Origin: Blautia sp. BIOML-A1 | GTDB taxonomy: Bacteria > Bacillota > Clostridia > Lachnospirales > Lachnospiraceae | DNA length: 10,983 bases | NCBI RefSeq assembly: GCF_009883055.1 | Contig: NZ_WWVR01000055.1 | Coordinates: 1 to 10,983, forward strand | Direction of reading: 5' to 3' | Part shown: in pieces, positions 1 through 6,619 of the stretch | Layout: every line of letters begins with the position of its first letter | Numbering within the stretch: position 1 is the first letter of the stretch | The notes under the pieces: generated by a model | Databases searched by the model: none | Told to the model about the DNA's origin: nothing | The model's input: only the letters and a program-made list of their open reading frames with translations | Position numbers and translations under genes: made by a program

Positions 1-1
1 T

Positions 2-85
2 CAAGGCGAAGGACTCGTCAGACTCTCTCGCGGCAAAATAACAATCCTTGATTCGAAAAGACTGGAAACACTACAAAGATCATAA
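2..85 (+). CDS. C-terminal end of a Crp/Fnr-family transcription regulator (partial)
   Basis: Only the last 27 codons are inside the window, read from base 2 to a TAA at 83-85. The peptide contains EGLVRLSRGKITILD followed by a short basic tail. This is the usual end of the winged helix-turn-helix in Crp/Fnr regulators, just after the recognition helix, where the wing reads 'L...G(L/I)(V/I)...GKI.I.D...L'. The sensor domain and recognition helix lie off the left edge, so neither effector nor DNA specificity can be read. The gene converges on the CoADR-rhodanese gene, with a terminator between them. Its position beside a set of genes with Crp-like palindromes in their promoters makes it the natural candidate regulator of them; that link is inference. 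Confidence 0.75.
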   Translation, partial: QGEGLVRLSRGKITILDSKRLETLQRS

Positions 86-103
86 AACGTTTTTTTCTCT
101 AAA

Positions 104-159
104 GAATCCTCCATTTATCAGAATTATGAAAGTCATTCTAATAAATGGGGGATCTTTTT
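104..159 (+). terminator. Rho-independent terminator after the Crp/Fnr gene, probably bidirectional
   Basis: Bases 106-124 pair with 135-153 (about 18 pairs, one mismatch, one G-U, 10-base loop), followed on the plus strand by CTTTTTATA. It lies 20 bases after the regulator stop. On the minus strand the same stem is followed by TTCTTT, so it may also stop transcripts of the converging CoADR operon, which has no other obvious terminator. Confidence 0.85.
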
Positions 160-196
160 ATACTACAATCAAACTATAAAAATATTTTATTTATTT

Positions 197-1888
197 CTAA
201 TAATCCATACCACATGCATATGATCTTTCAATCAGTGCATGGTCATTAGCCACTGCATCATAAAAGCGGAATCCACCTGAAAAGTTGTATGTTTCATATC
301 CATTTCCTTCCAAAATACGGCTTGCAATATAACTGCGTAGCCCACTCTGGCATATCAGGTAAACAGGCTTTCCCTTCTCAATTTCATTGATCCGTTCCCT
401 CAGTTCATCTACAGGAATATTTTTGAATCCATCCATATGCCCCCTGTTAAATTCACCTACAGTTCTCACATCCAGCAACACAACACTTTTATCTCTAGAA
501 ATCTTATCCATATCTTCCAGATGCCATTGTTTTAAGGTACCTTTTGCTATATTGTCTATCATGAATCCTGCCATATTTACAGGATCCTTGGCAGAGGAAT
601 AAGGCGGTGCATATGCGAGATCCAAATCCTTCAGCTGGGTTGCCTTCAGCCCTGCATGAATTGCTGTTGCCAGCACATCAATACGTTTATCAACTCCTTC
701 ATATCCAATAATCTGAGCACCAAGCAAACGATAGGTCTCTTTTTCAAAAAACACCTTCATGGTCATCACTTTTCCACCAGGATAGTAACCGGCATGACTC
801 ATAGGAGAAAGAATTACTGTATCTACCTCTAATCCTGACTTTTTGGCATTGGTTTCATTGATACCTGTAGTAGCTGCTGTCATATCAAATACTTTGATAA
901 CGGAGCTTCCCTGACTGCCCAGGTAACGACTATCACCGCCACAAATATTATCAGCGATGATTCTGCCCTGTTTATTGGCTGGTCCTGCCAAAGAAATCAG
1001 CGCATCATTACCCGTAACATAATGTTTTACCTGAACTGCATCACCTGCAGCATAAATATCCGGTACAGAGGTTTCCATTCTGTCATTCACTACAATACTT
1101 TCCTTGATGCCAAGTTCCAGACCGGCTTCTTTTGCTAATACTGTGTCTGGTGTGACTCCGATTGCCAGAACTACCATATCAGCCTGAAGGGATGGATTAT
1201 CTTTCAACAGGACCTCCACTCCGTTGTCTTTTTCTTTAAATCCTTCTACTGTATAGCCCAGTACCAGTTTTATCCCATGCTTTCTCATTTCATTATGGAT
1301 CATGGATGCCATATCCGGGTCAAAAGGGTTCATCAGCTGCTTAGGCCGCTGGACAATCGTAACATCCATGCCAAGCTCCCTCAAATTTTCTGCCAGTTCC
1401 AGACCAATAAAACCGCCACCTGCCAATACAGCCGATTTTGGATGATTCTTATTTATATATTCCTTTATCCGAAAAGTGTCTTCTACAGTACGAAGTGTAA
1501 AAAGTTTATCAATACCTACTCCGGGAAGTCTCGGCTGTGTTGGCTTTGCACCTGGAGAGAGGATCAGCTTATCATATTTTTCTTCAAATATCTCACCATT
1601 CTCTAAATTTTTCACTGAAACCGTTTTACGTTCCGGATGTATGGAGATAACTTCATGATGAATTTTCATGTTAATACGGAAGCGTTTAAAAAAACTCTCT
1701 GGTGTCTGTAGTGTAAGTTCTTCCGGGTCTGTGATCACGTCTCCAATATAATATGGAAGCCCACAATTCGCATAGGATATGTATCCGGATCTTTCAAACA
1801 CAGTAATTTCTGCATGTTCATCCAGTCTTCGTATTCTTGCTGCAGCTGTAGCTCCTCCGGCTACACCTCCTACAATTATTACCTTCAT
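197..1888 (-). CDS. cdr: FAD-dependent CoA-disulfide reductase fused to C-terminal rhodanese (CoADR-RHD)
   Basis: 563 residues. The N-terminus MKVIIVGGVAGG is a dinucleotide-binding fold of the pyridine nucleotide-disulfide oxidoreductase class. NCGLPYYIGD places the single active-site Cys at residue 42, as in CoA-disulfide reductases and related NADH oxidases and persulfide reductases. A second nucleotide-binding motif (AVLAGGGFIGLELAENL, about 165) and YAAGDA (about 290) complete the flavoenzyme. Residues from about 460 form a rhodanese domain with active loop CQSGLRS (Cys513). Known relatives reduce CoA disulfides, CoA persulfides or polysulfide with NAD(P)H. An upstream in-frame codon at 1927 exists, but ATG 1888 is preferred: it has GGAAAGGTGG 8 bases upstream and begins exactly at the conserved N-terminus. 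It starts one base after the stop of the upstream rhodanese gene, so translation is probably coupled. Substrate (CoA disulfide, persulfide or O2) cannot be decided here. Confidence 0.92.
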   Translation of the reverse strand: MKVIIVGGVAGGATAAARIRRLDEHAEITVFERSGYISYANCGLPYYIGDVITDPEELTLQTPESFFKRFRINMKIHHEVISIHPERKTVSVKNLENGEIFEEKYDKLILSPGAKPTQPRLPGVGIDKLFTLRTVEDTFRIKEYINKNHPKSAVLAGGGFIGLELAENLRELGMDVTIVQRPKQLMNPFDPDMASMIHNEMRKHGIKLVLGYTVEGFKEKDNGVEVLLKDNPSLQADMVVLAIGVTPDTVLAKEAGLELGIKESIVVNDRMETSVPDIYAAGDAVQVKHYVTGNDALISLAGPANKQGRIIADNICGGDSRYLGSQGSSVIKVFDMTAATTGINETNAKKSGLEVDTVILSPMSHAGYYPGGKVMTMKVFFEKETYRLLGAQIIGYEGVDKRIDVLATAIHAGLKATQLKDLDLAYAPPYSSAKDPVNMAGFMIDNIAKGTLKQWHLEDMDKISRDKSVVLLDVRTVGEFNRGHMDGFKNIPVDELRERINEIEKGKPVYLICQSGLRSYIASRILEGNGYETYNFSGGFRFYDAVANDHALIERSYACGMDY

Positions 1889-1889
1889 C

Positions 1890-2210
1890 TTATTTTTCCA
1901 CCTTTCCTGAGTAAGCTGCAATGCCACCGATATTATTTACTTTAGAATATCCCATTCGTTGCAGTATCCCAGTTGCCTGGCGGCTTCGTGAACCGGAATA
2001 ACAATATACAAACAGTGGGATATCCTTATTCTTCGCTACAGAAGCAATATTGTCAAGTTGCTGCAACGGCACATTTTTACTTTCTGGTATATGTCCTTCC
2101 TGATATTCCTGCGGTGTACGTACATCCAGCAGAACTGCATCATCAGTCCTTTTATATTCTTCTATGCCTTGATTAATATTCGACTGTTTAAAGAGATCAA
2201 AAAATCCCAT
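1890..2210 (-). CDS. Single-domain rhodanese-like sulfurtransferase
   Basis: 106 residues from ATG 2210. Domain landmarks are LLDVRTPQEYQEGHIP (about 28-42) and the catalytic loop CYSGSRS with Cys70, a six-residue loop starting with the persulfide-carrying Cys and holding an Arg. Rhodanese proteins of this size move sulfane sulfur between thiols; with thioredoxin upstream and CoADR-rhodanese downstream, a role in persulfide or disulfide handling is likely. An in-frame GTG two codons earlier (2216) is possible, but the G-rich site AGGGGGG is better spaced for ATG 2210. The gene begins 13 bases after the thioredoxin stop, giving a three-gene operon trx-rhodanese-CoADR. The natural electron donor and acceptor are not visible. 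Confidence 0.9.
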   Translation of the reverse strand: MGFFDLFKQSNINQGIEEYKRTDDAVLLDVRTPQEYQEGHIPESKNVPLQQLDNIASVAKNKDIPLFVYCYSGSRSRQATGILQRMGYSKVNNIGGIAAYSGKVEK

Positions 2211-2223
2211 TAGCACACCCCCC

Positions 2224-2529
2224 CTAAAGCATTTCTAAAATCGCATTCTTAGGTCTCGCCCCTGAAACCTGCTGTACAATCTTCCCATTCTTCATAACCA
2301 CTAAAGTTGGAATGCTCATAATACTGAACTTATTTGCCAGTTCAGGCTCTTCGTCTACATTAATCTTTCCAACTTTAATATCTCTACGCTCACTTGCAAT
2401 CTCCTCTACAATAGGTACTACCATACGGCAAGGCGCACACCAAGATGCCCAAAAATCTAAAAGAACGGGTTTATCGGAATTCAGTACTTCGTTCTGAAAA
2501 TTATTTTTATTGATATTAATAGCAGACAT
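2224..2529 (-). CDS. trxA: Thioredoxin
   Basis: 101 residues, a normal single-domain thioredoxin length. It has FWASWCAPCR with redox cysteines 31 and 34, an acidic residue in the buried 'LLDFWA' strand, and the cis-proline loop SIPT (Pro74). The active site reads CAPC rather than the textbook CGPC; CAPC occurs in many clostridial thioredoxins that sit in redox clusters. ATG 2529 has AAGGAGG 8 bases upstream. It is the first gene of an operon with a rhodanese and CoADR-rhodanese and has its own promoter with a Crp/Fnr-like palindrome. No thioredoxin reductase lies nearby, so reduction by the neighbouring flavoenzyme or a reductase elsewhere are both possible. Confidence 0.93.
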   Translation of the reverse strand: MSAININKNNFQNEVLNSDKPVLLDFWASWCAPCRMVVPIVEEIASERRDIKVGKINVDEEPELANKFSIMSIPTLVVMKNGKIVQQVSGARPKNAILEML

Positions 2530-2566
2530 TTTACAGTCCTCCTTATCTTTTTCTTTTTGTAGATTT

Positions 2567-2607
2567 ATTATAGTCTTAATTTCATTTATTTTCCGTGATT
2601 ACATCAC
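2567..2607 (-). promoter_or_regulatory. Activator-type promoter for the trx-rhodanese-CoADR operon
   Basis: On the minus strand a perfect -10 TATAAT (2567-2572) lies 22 bases downstream of the palindrome GTGATGTAATCAC (2595-2607). The base positions expected for a -35 box read CGGAAA, not TTGACA. The palindrome centre falls near -41 if transcription starts about 7 bases after the -10, the standard class II position for Crp/Fnr activators. The same layout with the same 22-base spacing occurs before the SDR gene. Confidence 0.7.
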
Positions 2608-2621
2608 CATACCTCATTAAC

Positions 2622-3368
2622 TTAACTTCTTGCCATACCATCTACACTTAATATAACACCTGTAATGTAACTCGCCTCATCTGAAGCAAGAAACACAAAC
2701 GCATTGGCAATATCTTCTGGCTGTCCAAGACGACGCAATGGAATTCTTTCAATCATAGGTTCGATAACTTCCTTTGGCACGGCCTTCATCATATCAGTTT
2801 CTGTAATCCCAGGTGCAACAGCATTAACACGAATACCTTTAGGTCCTAATTCTCTTGCTAATGATACAGTCAATCCGTTTACTGCAAACTTCGATGCCGG
2901 ATAAGCAAACCCACTTGGCTGTCCCGAAATACTCACCATGGAAGAAGTTGAGAGAATGACCCCCTTGCCTCTTGCCACCATACATTCTGCTGCTACACGA
3001 GTAGTATTAAATACTCCTTTTACATTTAGATCCATGACTTTATCAAAAGTCTCCTCTGTATAATCCATAAATGAGGTGTTTTCTGAAATCCCTGCATTAT
3101 TTACCAGTATGTCGACACATCCATATTTTTCAGTTGCCTCTTTAAAAGCCTTTCTGACAGACTCCATGCTTGCCAGATTTGGACTAATTCCAGCAACTAT
3201 TGCATTGGGATATTTTTCTTTTAATTTATCTACAGCAACATCTGCCGATTCCTGTGAACTTGCTGCCAACACAACTGAAGCACCTTCCTTCAAGAATTTA
3301 TCAGCTGTAGCAAATCCTATACCACGGCTTCCACCAGTAATGATTGCAACTTTATCTTTTAATCTCAT
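2622..3368 (-). CDS. Short-chain dehydrogenase/reductase (FabG/BaiA-like)
   Basis: 248 residues, the classical SDR length. Cofactor motif TGGSRGIG at 11-18, NNAG at 90-93, catalytic Ser about 142-143, and YPASK with Tyr156 and Lys160. The C-terminal ITGVILSVDGMARS is typical of the FabG group. From memory, the overall sequence, including the YPASK form and the 'LKEKYPNAIV' region, resembles bile-acid 3-hydroxysteroid dehydrogenases of the BaiA type as much as 3-oxoacyl-ACP reductases; this needs an alignment to settle. No fatty-acid synthesis genes are nearby. AAGGAGGT lies 7 bases before ATG 3368. It has its own promoter with the Crp/Fnr-like palindrome and lies just upstream of the thioredoxin operon, so it appears co-regulated with redox genes. 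Substrate unknown. Confidence 0.88.
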   Translation of the reverse strand: MRLKDKVAIITGGSRGIGFATADKFLKEGASVVLAASSQESADVAVDKLKEKYPNAIVAGISPNLASMESVRKAFKEATEKYGCVDILVNNAGISENTSFMDYTEETFDKVMDLNVKGVFNTTRVAAECMVARGKGVILSTSSMVSISGQPSGFAYPASKFAVNGLTVSLARELGPKGIRVNAVAPGITETDMMKAVPKEVIEPMIERIPLRRLGQPEDIANAFVFLASDEASYITGVILSVDGMARS

Positions 3369-3400
3369 TTAGACTACCTCCTTACTTTGTTTGTAGTTAC

Positions 3401-3442
3401 ATTATAAGCAAAAGGTAAACCATTTTCTGTGATATCATCACA
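3401..3442 (-). promoter_or_regulatory. Activator-type promoter for the SDR gene, twin of the trx promoter
   Basis: The minus strand holds TGTGATGATATCACA (3428-3442), a perfect 6-3-6 palindrome. Counting from its GTGAT...ATCAC core (3429-3441) there are exactly 22 bases to a perfect TATAAT (3401-3406). The -35 position reads CAGAAA. Both this promoter and the trx one also share GAAAAT just after the palindrome. A Crp/Fnr-type activator bound near -41 is the simplest reading. Confidence 0.72.
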
Positions 3443-3454
3443 AACTATCGCAAT

Positions 3455-3490
3455 AAAAAACCCTGTTGCTCACACGCACCAGGGTTTTTG
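3455..3490 (-). terminator. Bidirectional intrinsic terminator between rubredoxin and SDR genes
   Basis: AAAAACCCTG (3456-3465) pairs with CAGGGTTTTT (3480-3489) around a 14-base loop. On the minus strand the stem is followed by TTTTTTATT, ending the superoxide reductase-rubredoxin transcript. It separates that unit from the SDR promoter. Confidence 0.88.
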
Positions 3491-3521
3491 TTTATCTATC
3501 CGTATTTAAATAATCAGAATT

Positions 3522-3680
3522 TTATTCAACTTCTGAAAACTGATCTTTTCCAACATTACATAATGGGCATTCAAAATCTTCTGGAACGTCCTCCCACTTT
3601 GTTCCTGGTGCAATACCACCTTCAGGATAACCTTCCTCTTCATCATATTCCCATCCGCAAACGTCACATACATATTTCAT
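3522..3680 (-). CDS. Rubredoxin
   Basis: 52 residues, standard rubredoxin size. Iron ligands are in CDVCG (Cys5, Cys8) and CPLCN (Cys38, Cys41), with the conserved aromatic core of Tyr and Trp (YVCDVCGWEYD, TKWEDVPEDF). Cytoplasmic one-electron carrier; in anaerobes it passes electrons from NAD(P)H reductases to superoxide reductase or rubrerythrin. ATG 3680 is chosen because AGGAGG stands 9 bases upstream and the protein then starts MKYVCDVCG; an upstream in-frame codon (3719) would add a tail not seen in the family. It follows the superoxide reductase gene by 91 bases, fitting the donor-acceptor pair. A terminator lies 32 bases after the stop. Confidence 0.95.
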   Translation of the reverse strand: MKYVCDVCGWEYDEEEGYPEGGIAPGTKWEDVPEDFECPLCNVGKDQFSEVE

Positions 3681-3771
3681 TAGTTTGTTCCTCCTTATAA
3701 ATATATTAATATACAGCATATATTACTGTTGTATTTGTGTTGTTCTGTAACCTTAATATGTATAAATGCTT

Positions 3772-4146
3772 TTAGCATTTCCATAATCCATGCAGGTTAC
3801 AATATGCATATACCTCTTCTACCTGTTCACCATCGCAAAGACAAAAATCTGCTACTGGCTCCTGCCCTGGATTTAACTGTTTTCTGTATATTCCCTGGTT
3901 TGTATTTAATGTAATCCACTCAATGAAATGCTCTTCAAGCATTGGATGTTTTGTCTCTCCGACCACGACATGAACATGACTGCCTTCTATCGTATATACA
4001 GGTACATGCTTCTCGACAGCAGCATCTGTCACTCCGGCTTTTAATTCCTGCATAGGTTCTCCGCAACAAATTACAGGTACACCCTTATCCTTTACCTTTT
4101 CAACAATGTTTCCACAATGCTTACAAATATAATACCTTACTTCCAT
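3772..4146 (-). CDS. dfx: Desulfoferrodoxin (2Fe superoxide reductase)
   Basis: 124 residues. The N-terminal desulforedoxin domain has the FeS4 ligands Cys8, Cys11, Cys27 and Cys28 (ICKHCGN, VICCGEPM). The C-terminal superoxide reductase domain has the centre II ligands His47 (EKHVP, with the Glu45-Lys46 pair near the iron), His67, His73, Cys116 and His119 (YCNLHGLWKC). All expected ligands are present, so the enzyme should reduce superoxide to H2O2 without making O2. It begins 10 bases after the lactate dehydrogenase stop and lacks a clear Shine-Dalgarno sequence (the bases before ATG are AATTTTACAC), so it probably relies on translational coupling to that gene. The reductant is likely the rubredoxin encoded next. 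Confidence 0.95.
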   Translation of the reverse strand: MEVRYYICKHCGNIVEKVKDKGVPVICCGEPMQELKAGVTDAAVEKHVPVYTIEGSHVHVVVGETKHPMLEEHFIEWITLNTNQGIYRKQLNPGQEPVADFCLCDGEQVEEVYAYCNLHGLWKC

Positions 4147-4155
4147 GTGTAAAAT

Positions 4156-5109
4156 TTATAATTCAATTGTCTCCATAATCTTTTTCAATGAATCTGCAGA
4201 TTCCTTAAGCTTTAACGCTTCCTCGCCACTTAAATTAATAGGTATATCAGACTCAATACCATCTGCACCTACAATAGCTGGCATACTTAACGATACTTCG
4301 TCAATATCATATACTCCATGAATCATGTGTGATACAGGAAGTATTGATTTTTCATCTCTCATAATCGCTTCACAGATTCTTTTTACAGACATTGCAATTC
4401 CATAATATGTAGCGTGCTTTTTGTTTATAATCTCATAAGCACTGTTCTTGACTGCTGTAGCTATTTCTGCCGTGTTTTCCTTGTGCTTGTAATGTCCACG
4501 CATTTCACACATTTCACTTAATGGAACACCAGATACATTGGCTGATGACCATGCTACAACTTCGCTGTCTCCATGCTCACCTACTATAAATGCATGAACA
4601 CTCCTGCTGTCCACAGATAAATGCTCACCAAGCTTATATCTTAATCTGGCACTATCTAACACAGTACCCGATCCAATAACCCTGTTTTCTGGAAGTCCTG
4701 ATAACTTTATGGCTACCTGAGTCAGGATATCTACCGGATTCGCAACTACAAGCATGATACCTGCAAAATTTCTCTTTGCTATTTCAGGAATGATTGACTT
4801 AAATATTGCTACATTTTTATTTACGAGATCAAGCCTTGTCTCTCCCGGTTTCTGTCCCGCTCCGGCAGATATGACAACAATTGCAGCATCAGCCACATCA
4901 TCATAATCTCCGGCATATATTTTCATCGGACTAGCAAATGGAATACCATGACTGATATCCATCGCTTCTCCTTCTGCCTTGTTCTTATCTGCATCGATAA
5001 GGACAATCTCTGTAAACAAGCCACTCTGCATCAGAGCAAATACCGATGCAGAACCAACAAAGCCACAGCCTATCATTACTGCTTTTTTTGAATTAATCAC
5101 TTTCTTCAT
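4156..5109 (-). CDS. ldh: L-lactate dehydrogenase (NAD-dependent)
   Basis: 317 residues. Rossmann motif GCGFVGSAS (14-22), Asp39 at the end of the second strand favouring NAD over NADP, the mobile loop with Gln86 and Arg92 (GQKPGETR), ANPVD with Asn124, Asp152 and Arg155 (LDSARLR), and the catalytic His179 in GEHGDSE. Gln at position 86 marks pyruvate specificity, as against Arg in malate dehydrogenases. AAGGAG lies 11 bases before ATG 5109, directly after the old end of the rubrerythrin remnant. Its place between rubrerythrin and superoxide reductase genes is unusual; it may drain NADH and pyruvate when oxygen inactivates pyruvate:ferredoxin oxidoreductase (inference). No promoter is seen in the 48 bases before it, so it is probably read from upstream. 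Confidence 0.95.
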   Translation of the reverse strand: MKKVINSKKAVMIGCGFVGSASVFALMQSGLFTEIVLIDADKNKAEGEAMDISHGIPFASPMKIYAGDYDDVADAAIVVISAGAGQKPGETRLDLVNKNVAIFKSIIPEIAKRNFAGIMLVVANPVDILTQVAIKLSGLPENRVIGSGTVLDSARLRYKLGEHLSVDSRSVHAFIVGEHGDSEVVAWSSANVSGVPLSEMCEMRGHYKHKENTAEIATAVKNSAYEIINKKHATYYGIAMSVKRICEAIMRDEKSILPVSHMIHGVYDIDEVSLSMPAIVGADGIESDIPINLSGEEALKLKESADSLKKIMETIEL

Positions 5110-5124
5110 AATAATCTCATCTCC

Positions 5125-5349
5125 TTAATAATTCTCTTCATGTACTTCAAAATAGTTCTATGGATGATTACATACCGGACATACTTCAGGCGCCTTAGTT
5201 CCTACCACAATATGTCCACAGTTACGGCATTCCCATACCTTAACTTCGCTCTTTTCAAACACCTGTGCAGTTTCAATATTCTTAAGAAGTGCACGATATC
5301 TCTCTTCGTGGTGCTTCTCAATCTGTTTATTGTCAATAAATAATAGCAA
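5125..5349 (-). pseudogene. Rubrerythrin remnant: N-terminal deletion plus amber codon near the C-terminus
   Basis: The readable part carries the last diiron-helix motif (EKHHEERYRALL, an E-x-x-H ligand pair) and the rubredoxin-like domain with CRNCG and CPVCN. Intact rubrerythrins have about 180-195 residues with two ExxH-bearing helix pairs; roughly the first 120-130 are missing, and no ATG, GTG or ribosome site stands at a usable place before the remnant. The frame ends with TAG at 5158-5160 directly after CNHP, but continues in the same frame with NYFEVHEENY to TAA 5125-5127. Family members read HPQ-x-YFE here, so TAG very likely replaced a CAG Gln codon. Two independent lesions make a functional product unlikely, though a rubredoxin-like fragment could still fold if translated. 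The TAA touches the lactate dehydrogenase ribosome site, so rbr and ldh were probably once one operon. Confidence 0.85.
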
Positions 5350-5371
5350 TAATTACTATTATTATAATAAT
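5348..5371. promoter_or_regulatory. AT-rich inverted repeats before the rubrerythrin remnant, possible PerR/Fur-type operator
   Basis: Two overlapping inverted repeats: AATAATTACTATTATT (5348-5363, a 6-4-6 repeat) and the perfect 14-base palindrome ATTATTATAATAAT (5358-5371), which contains a minus-strand TATAAT (5361-5366). The first is the exact reverse complement of the 16-mer that overlaps the -35 box of the second rubredoxin promoter (8211-8226). Rubrerythrin genes are often under the peroxide sensor PerR; that assignment here is inference, and low-complexity AT sequence raises the chance of coincidence. Confidence 0.4.
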
Positions 5372-5414
5372 CAATATTACTGATTACCTTTCATTTAAAA
5401 TAATCATTCAATCA

Positions 5415-6161
5415 TCATTTTTTCCGTTCAAAAACATATTCTGCATCTGATGATAAATCAGAGCGGAATGAATAGCCTAGTCTATCAAATTTCTTAATAT
5501 CCTCAGGATTTTCAATTCTGTTTTCAGCCATGAACCTAACCATTTCACCACGGGCCATCTTAGCATATGTACCTTTTGTCACCAGTTTATCTCCTGATAA
5601 CTCACAAAATGTAATCGTAATGTATCTATCCTGTCGTGTCAGATATTTTTCTATGCACTTAGAGTATTCTTTCGATGCCAGATTGATTATAATCCTGCTG
5701 TTATCAATCACTGAGCGGTATAATAAATCTCCCCAGTACTCATACAGATTTTTTGTTTCTCCTATTCCAACCTTCGCCTGCATTTCCAAACGATAAGGTG
5801 TCACACCATCCCTTGGTTTTAGCACACCATAAAATGCAGATATTATTCTCAAATGATTTTGTACATACTCGAACTGACTGTCCTCAAACACGGATGGAGC
5901 CATATATTGAAAAGCAATTCCTTCATATGATAAGACAGCTGGGGTAAGTAAATGATAAAGATCCATGTTTTCCAATCTATTGAAGTTCTGTTCTGTAATT
6001 TTGTCATTACATTTCCAGATAGTCTTCAGTTCTTCTTTTGACTTACTTTTCAACCAACTTTGTATCTCTGTCGTCTTTTCAATAAATTCAGGCAATCCAT
6101 CCGGCGCTATGCTGTCAGTATCTGTAATCATCTTTTTAGCAGGGGATAATATTATCTTCAT
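5415..6161 (-). CDS. yaaA: Peroxide stress protein YaaA (DUF328/UPF0246)
   Basis: 248 residues, close to the family norm of about 250. Family landmarks are the N-terminal MKIILSPAKKM, the central YGVLKPRDGVTPYRLEMQ, and the C-terminal MARGEMVRFMAENRI followed by PEDIKKFDRLGY. In Escherichia coli YaaA is induced by H2O2 and lowers free intracellular iron, limiting Fenton damage; its fold has DNA-binding character. ATG 6161 overlaps the TAA of the bcp gene by one base (TAATG), so it is translationally coupled to the peroxiredoxin, a strong hint of joint action against peroxide. AAGGA stands 9 bases upstream. Downstream lie 65 AT-rich bases and the rubrerythrin remnant. Confidence 0.94.
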   Translation of the reverse strand: MKIILSPAKKMITDTDSIAPDGLPEFIEKTTEIQSWLKSKSKEELKTIWKCNDKITEQNFNRLENMDLYHLLTPAVLSYEGIAFQYMAPSVFEDSQFEYVQNHLRIISAFYGVLKPRDGVTPYRLEMQAKVGIGETKNLYEYWGDLLYRSVIDNSRIIINLASKEYSKCIEKYLTRQDRYITITFCELSGDKLVTKGTYAKMARGEMVRFMAENRIENPEDIKKFDRLGYSFRSDLSSDAEYVFERKK

Positions 6162-6616
6162 TAATCTAATTCCTTGAGCATATTTTCAGGATCATCTGCA
6201 GCCTTGACTTTATCATTTGCCTTTATAATAATCCCCTGTTCATCAATAAGATATGTGGTTCTTACTACTCCCATAGAGACTTTGCCATAATTTTTCTTTT
6301 CTTTCCATACATCATATGCTTCAATAACTTTCCGCTCTGGATCTGCTAAAAGTGTAAATGTCAATCCATATTTTTCCTCAAATCTCTTATGAGAGGATAC
6401 AGAATCCTTACTGACTCCAAGAATAACTGCTCCTTTTTCGGTAAACTGAGGGTATCGCTCAGAAAACCCACATGCCTGTTTCGTGCATCCCGCTGTATTA
6501 TCCTTGGGATAGAAATATAAAATCACTTTTTTTCCTGTATAATCCGATAATCTATGTATTTTCCCATTTTGATCTGGCAACTCAAAATCCGGTGCCTTAA
6601 CCCCTACTTCCAACAT
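6161..6616 (-). CDS. bcp: Thiol peroxidase of the Bcp/PrxQ peroxiredoxin family
   Basis: 151 residues, typical for Bcp. The AhpC/TSA fold begins VGVKAPDFELPDQNG; the active site YPKDNTAGCTKQACGF has the peroxidatic Cys44 and a second Cys five residues on (Cys49), the atypical two-Cys Bcp/PrxQ arrangement. GVVRTTYLID near 117-126 supplies the conserved Arg. It reduces H2O2 and organic peroxides in the cytoplasm using thioredoxin, and a thioredoxin gene lies about 4 kb away in the same island. ATG 6616 begins 3 bases after the stop of the small membrane protein gene, with GGGAGAG upstream, and its own stop overlaps yaaA. Confidence 0.95.
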   Translation of the reverse strand: MLEVGVKAPDFELPDQNGKIHRLSDYTGKKVILYFYPKDNTAGCTKQACGFSERYPQFTEKGAVILGVSKDSVSSHKRFEEKYGLTFTLLADPERKVIEAYDVWKEKKNYGKVSMGVVRTTYLIDEQGIIIKANDKVKAADDPENMLKELD

Positions 6617-6619
6617 TAT

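Noticed and set aside
1730..1742. Further palindrome TGTGATCACG resembling the GTGAT-N3-ATCAC operator
   Set aside because: It lies inside the CoADR coding region, lacks the 3-base spacer and has no -10 at the right distance.
5158..5160. TAG in the rubrerythrin remnant as pyrrolysine
   Set aside because: The gene is also missing its N-terminal half and the position is Gln in the family, so a nonsense mutation is simpler.
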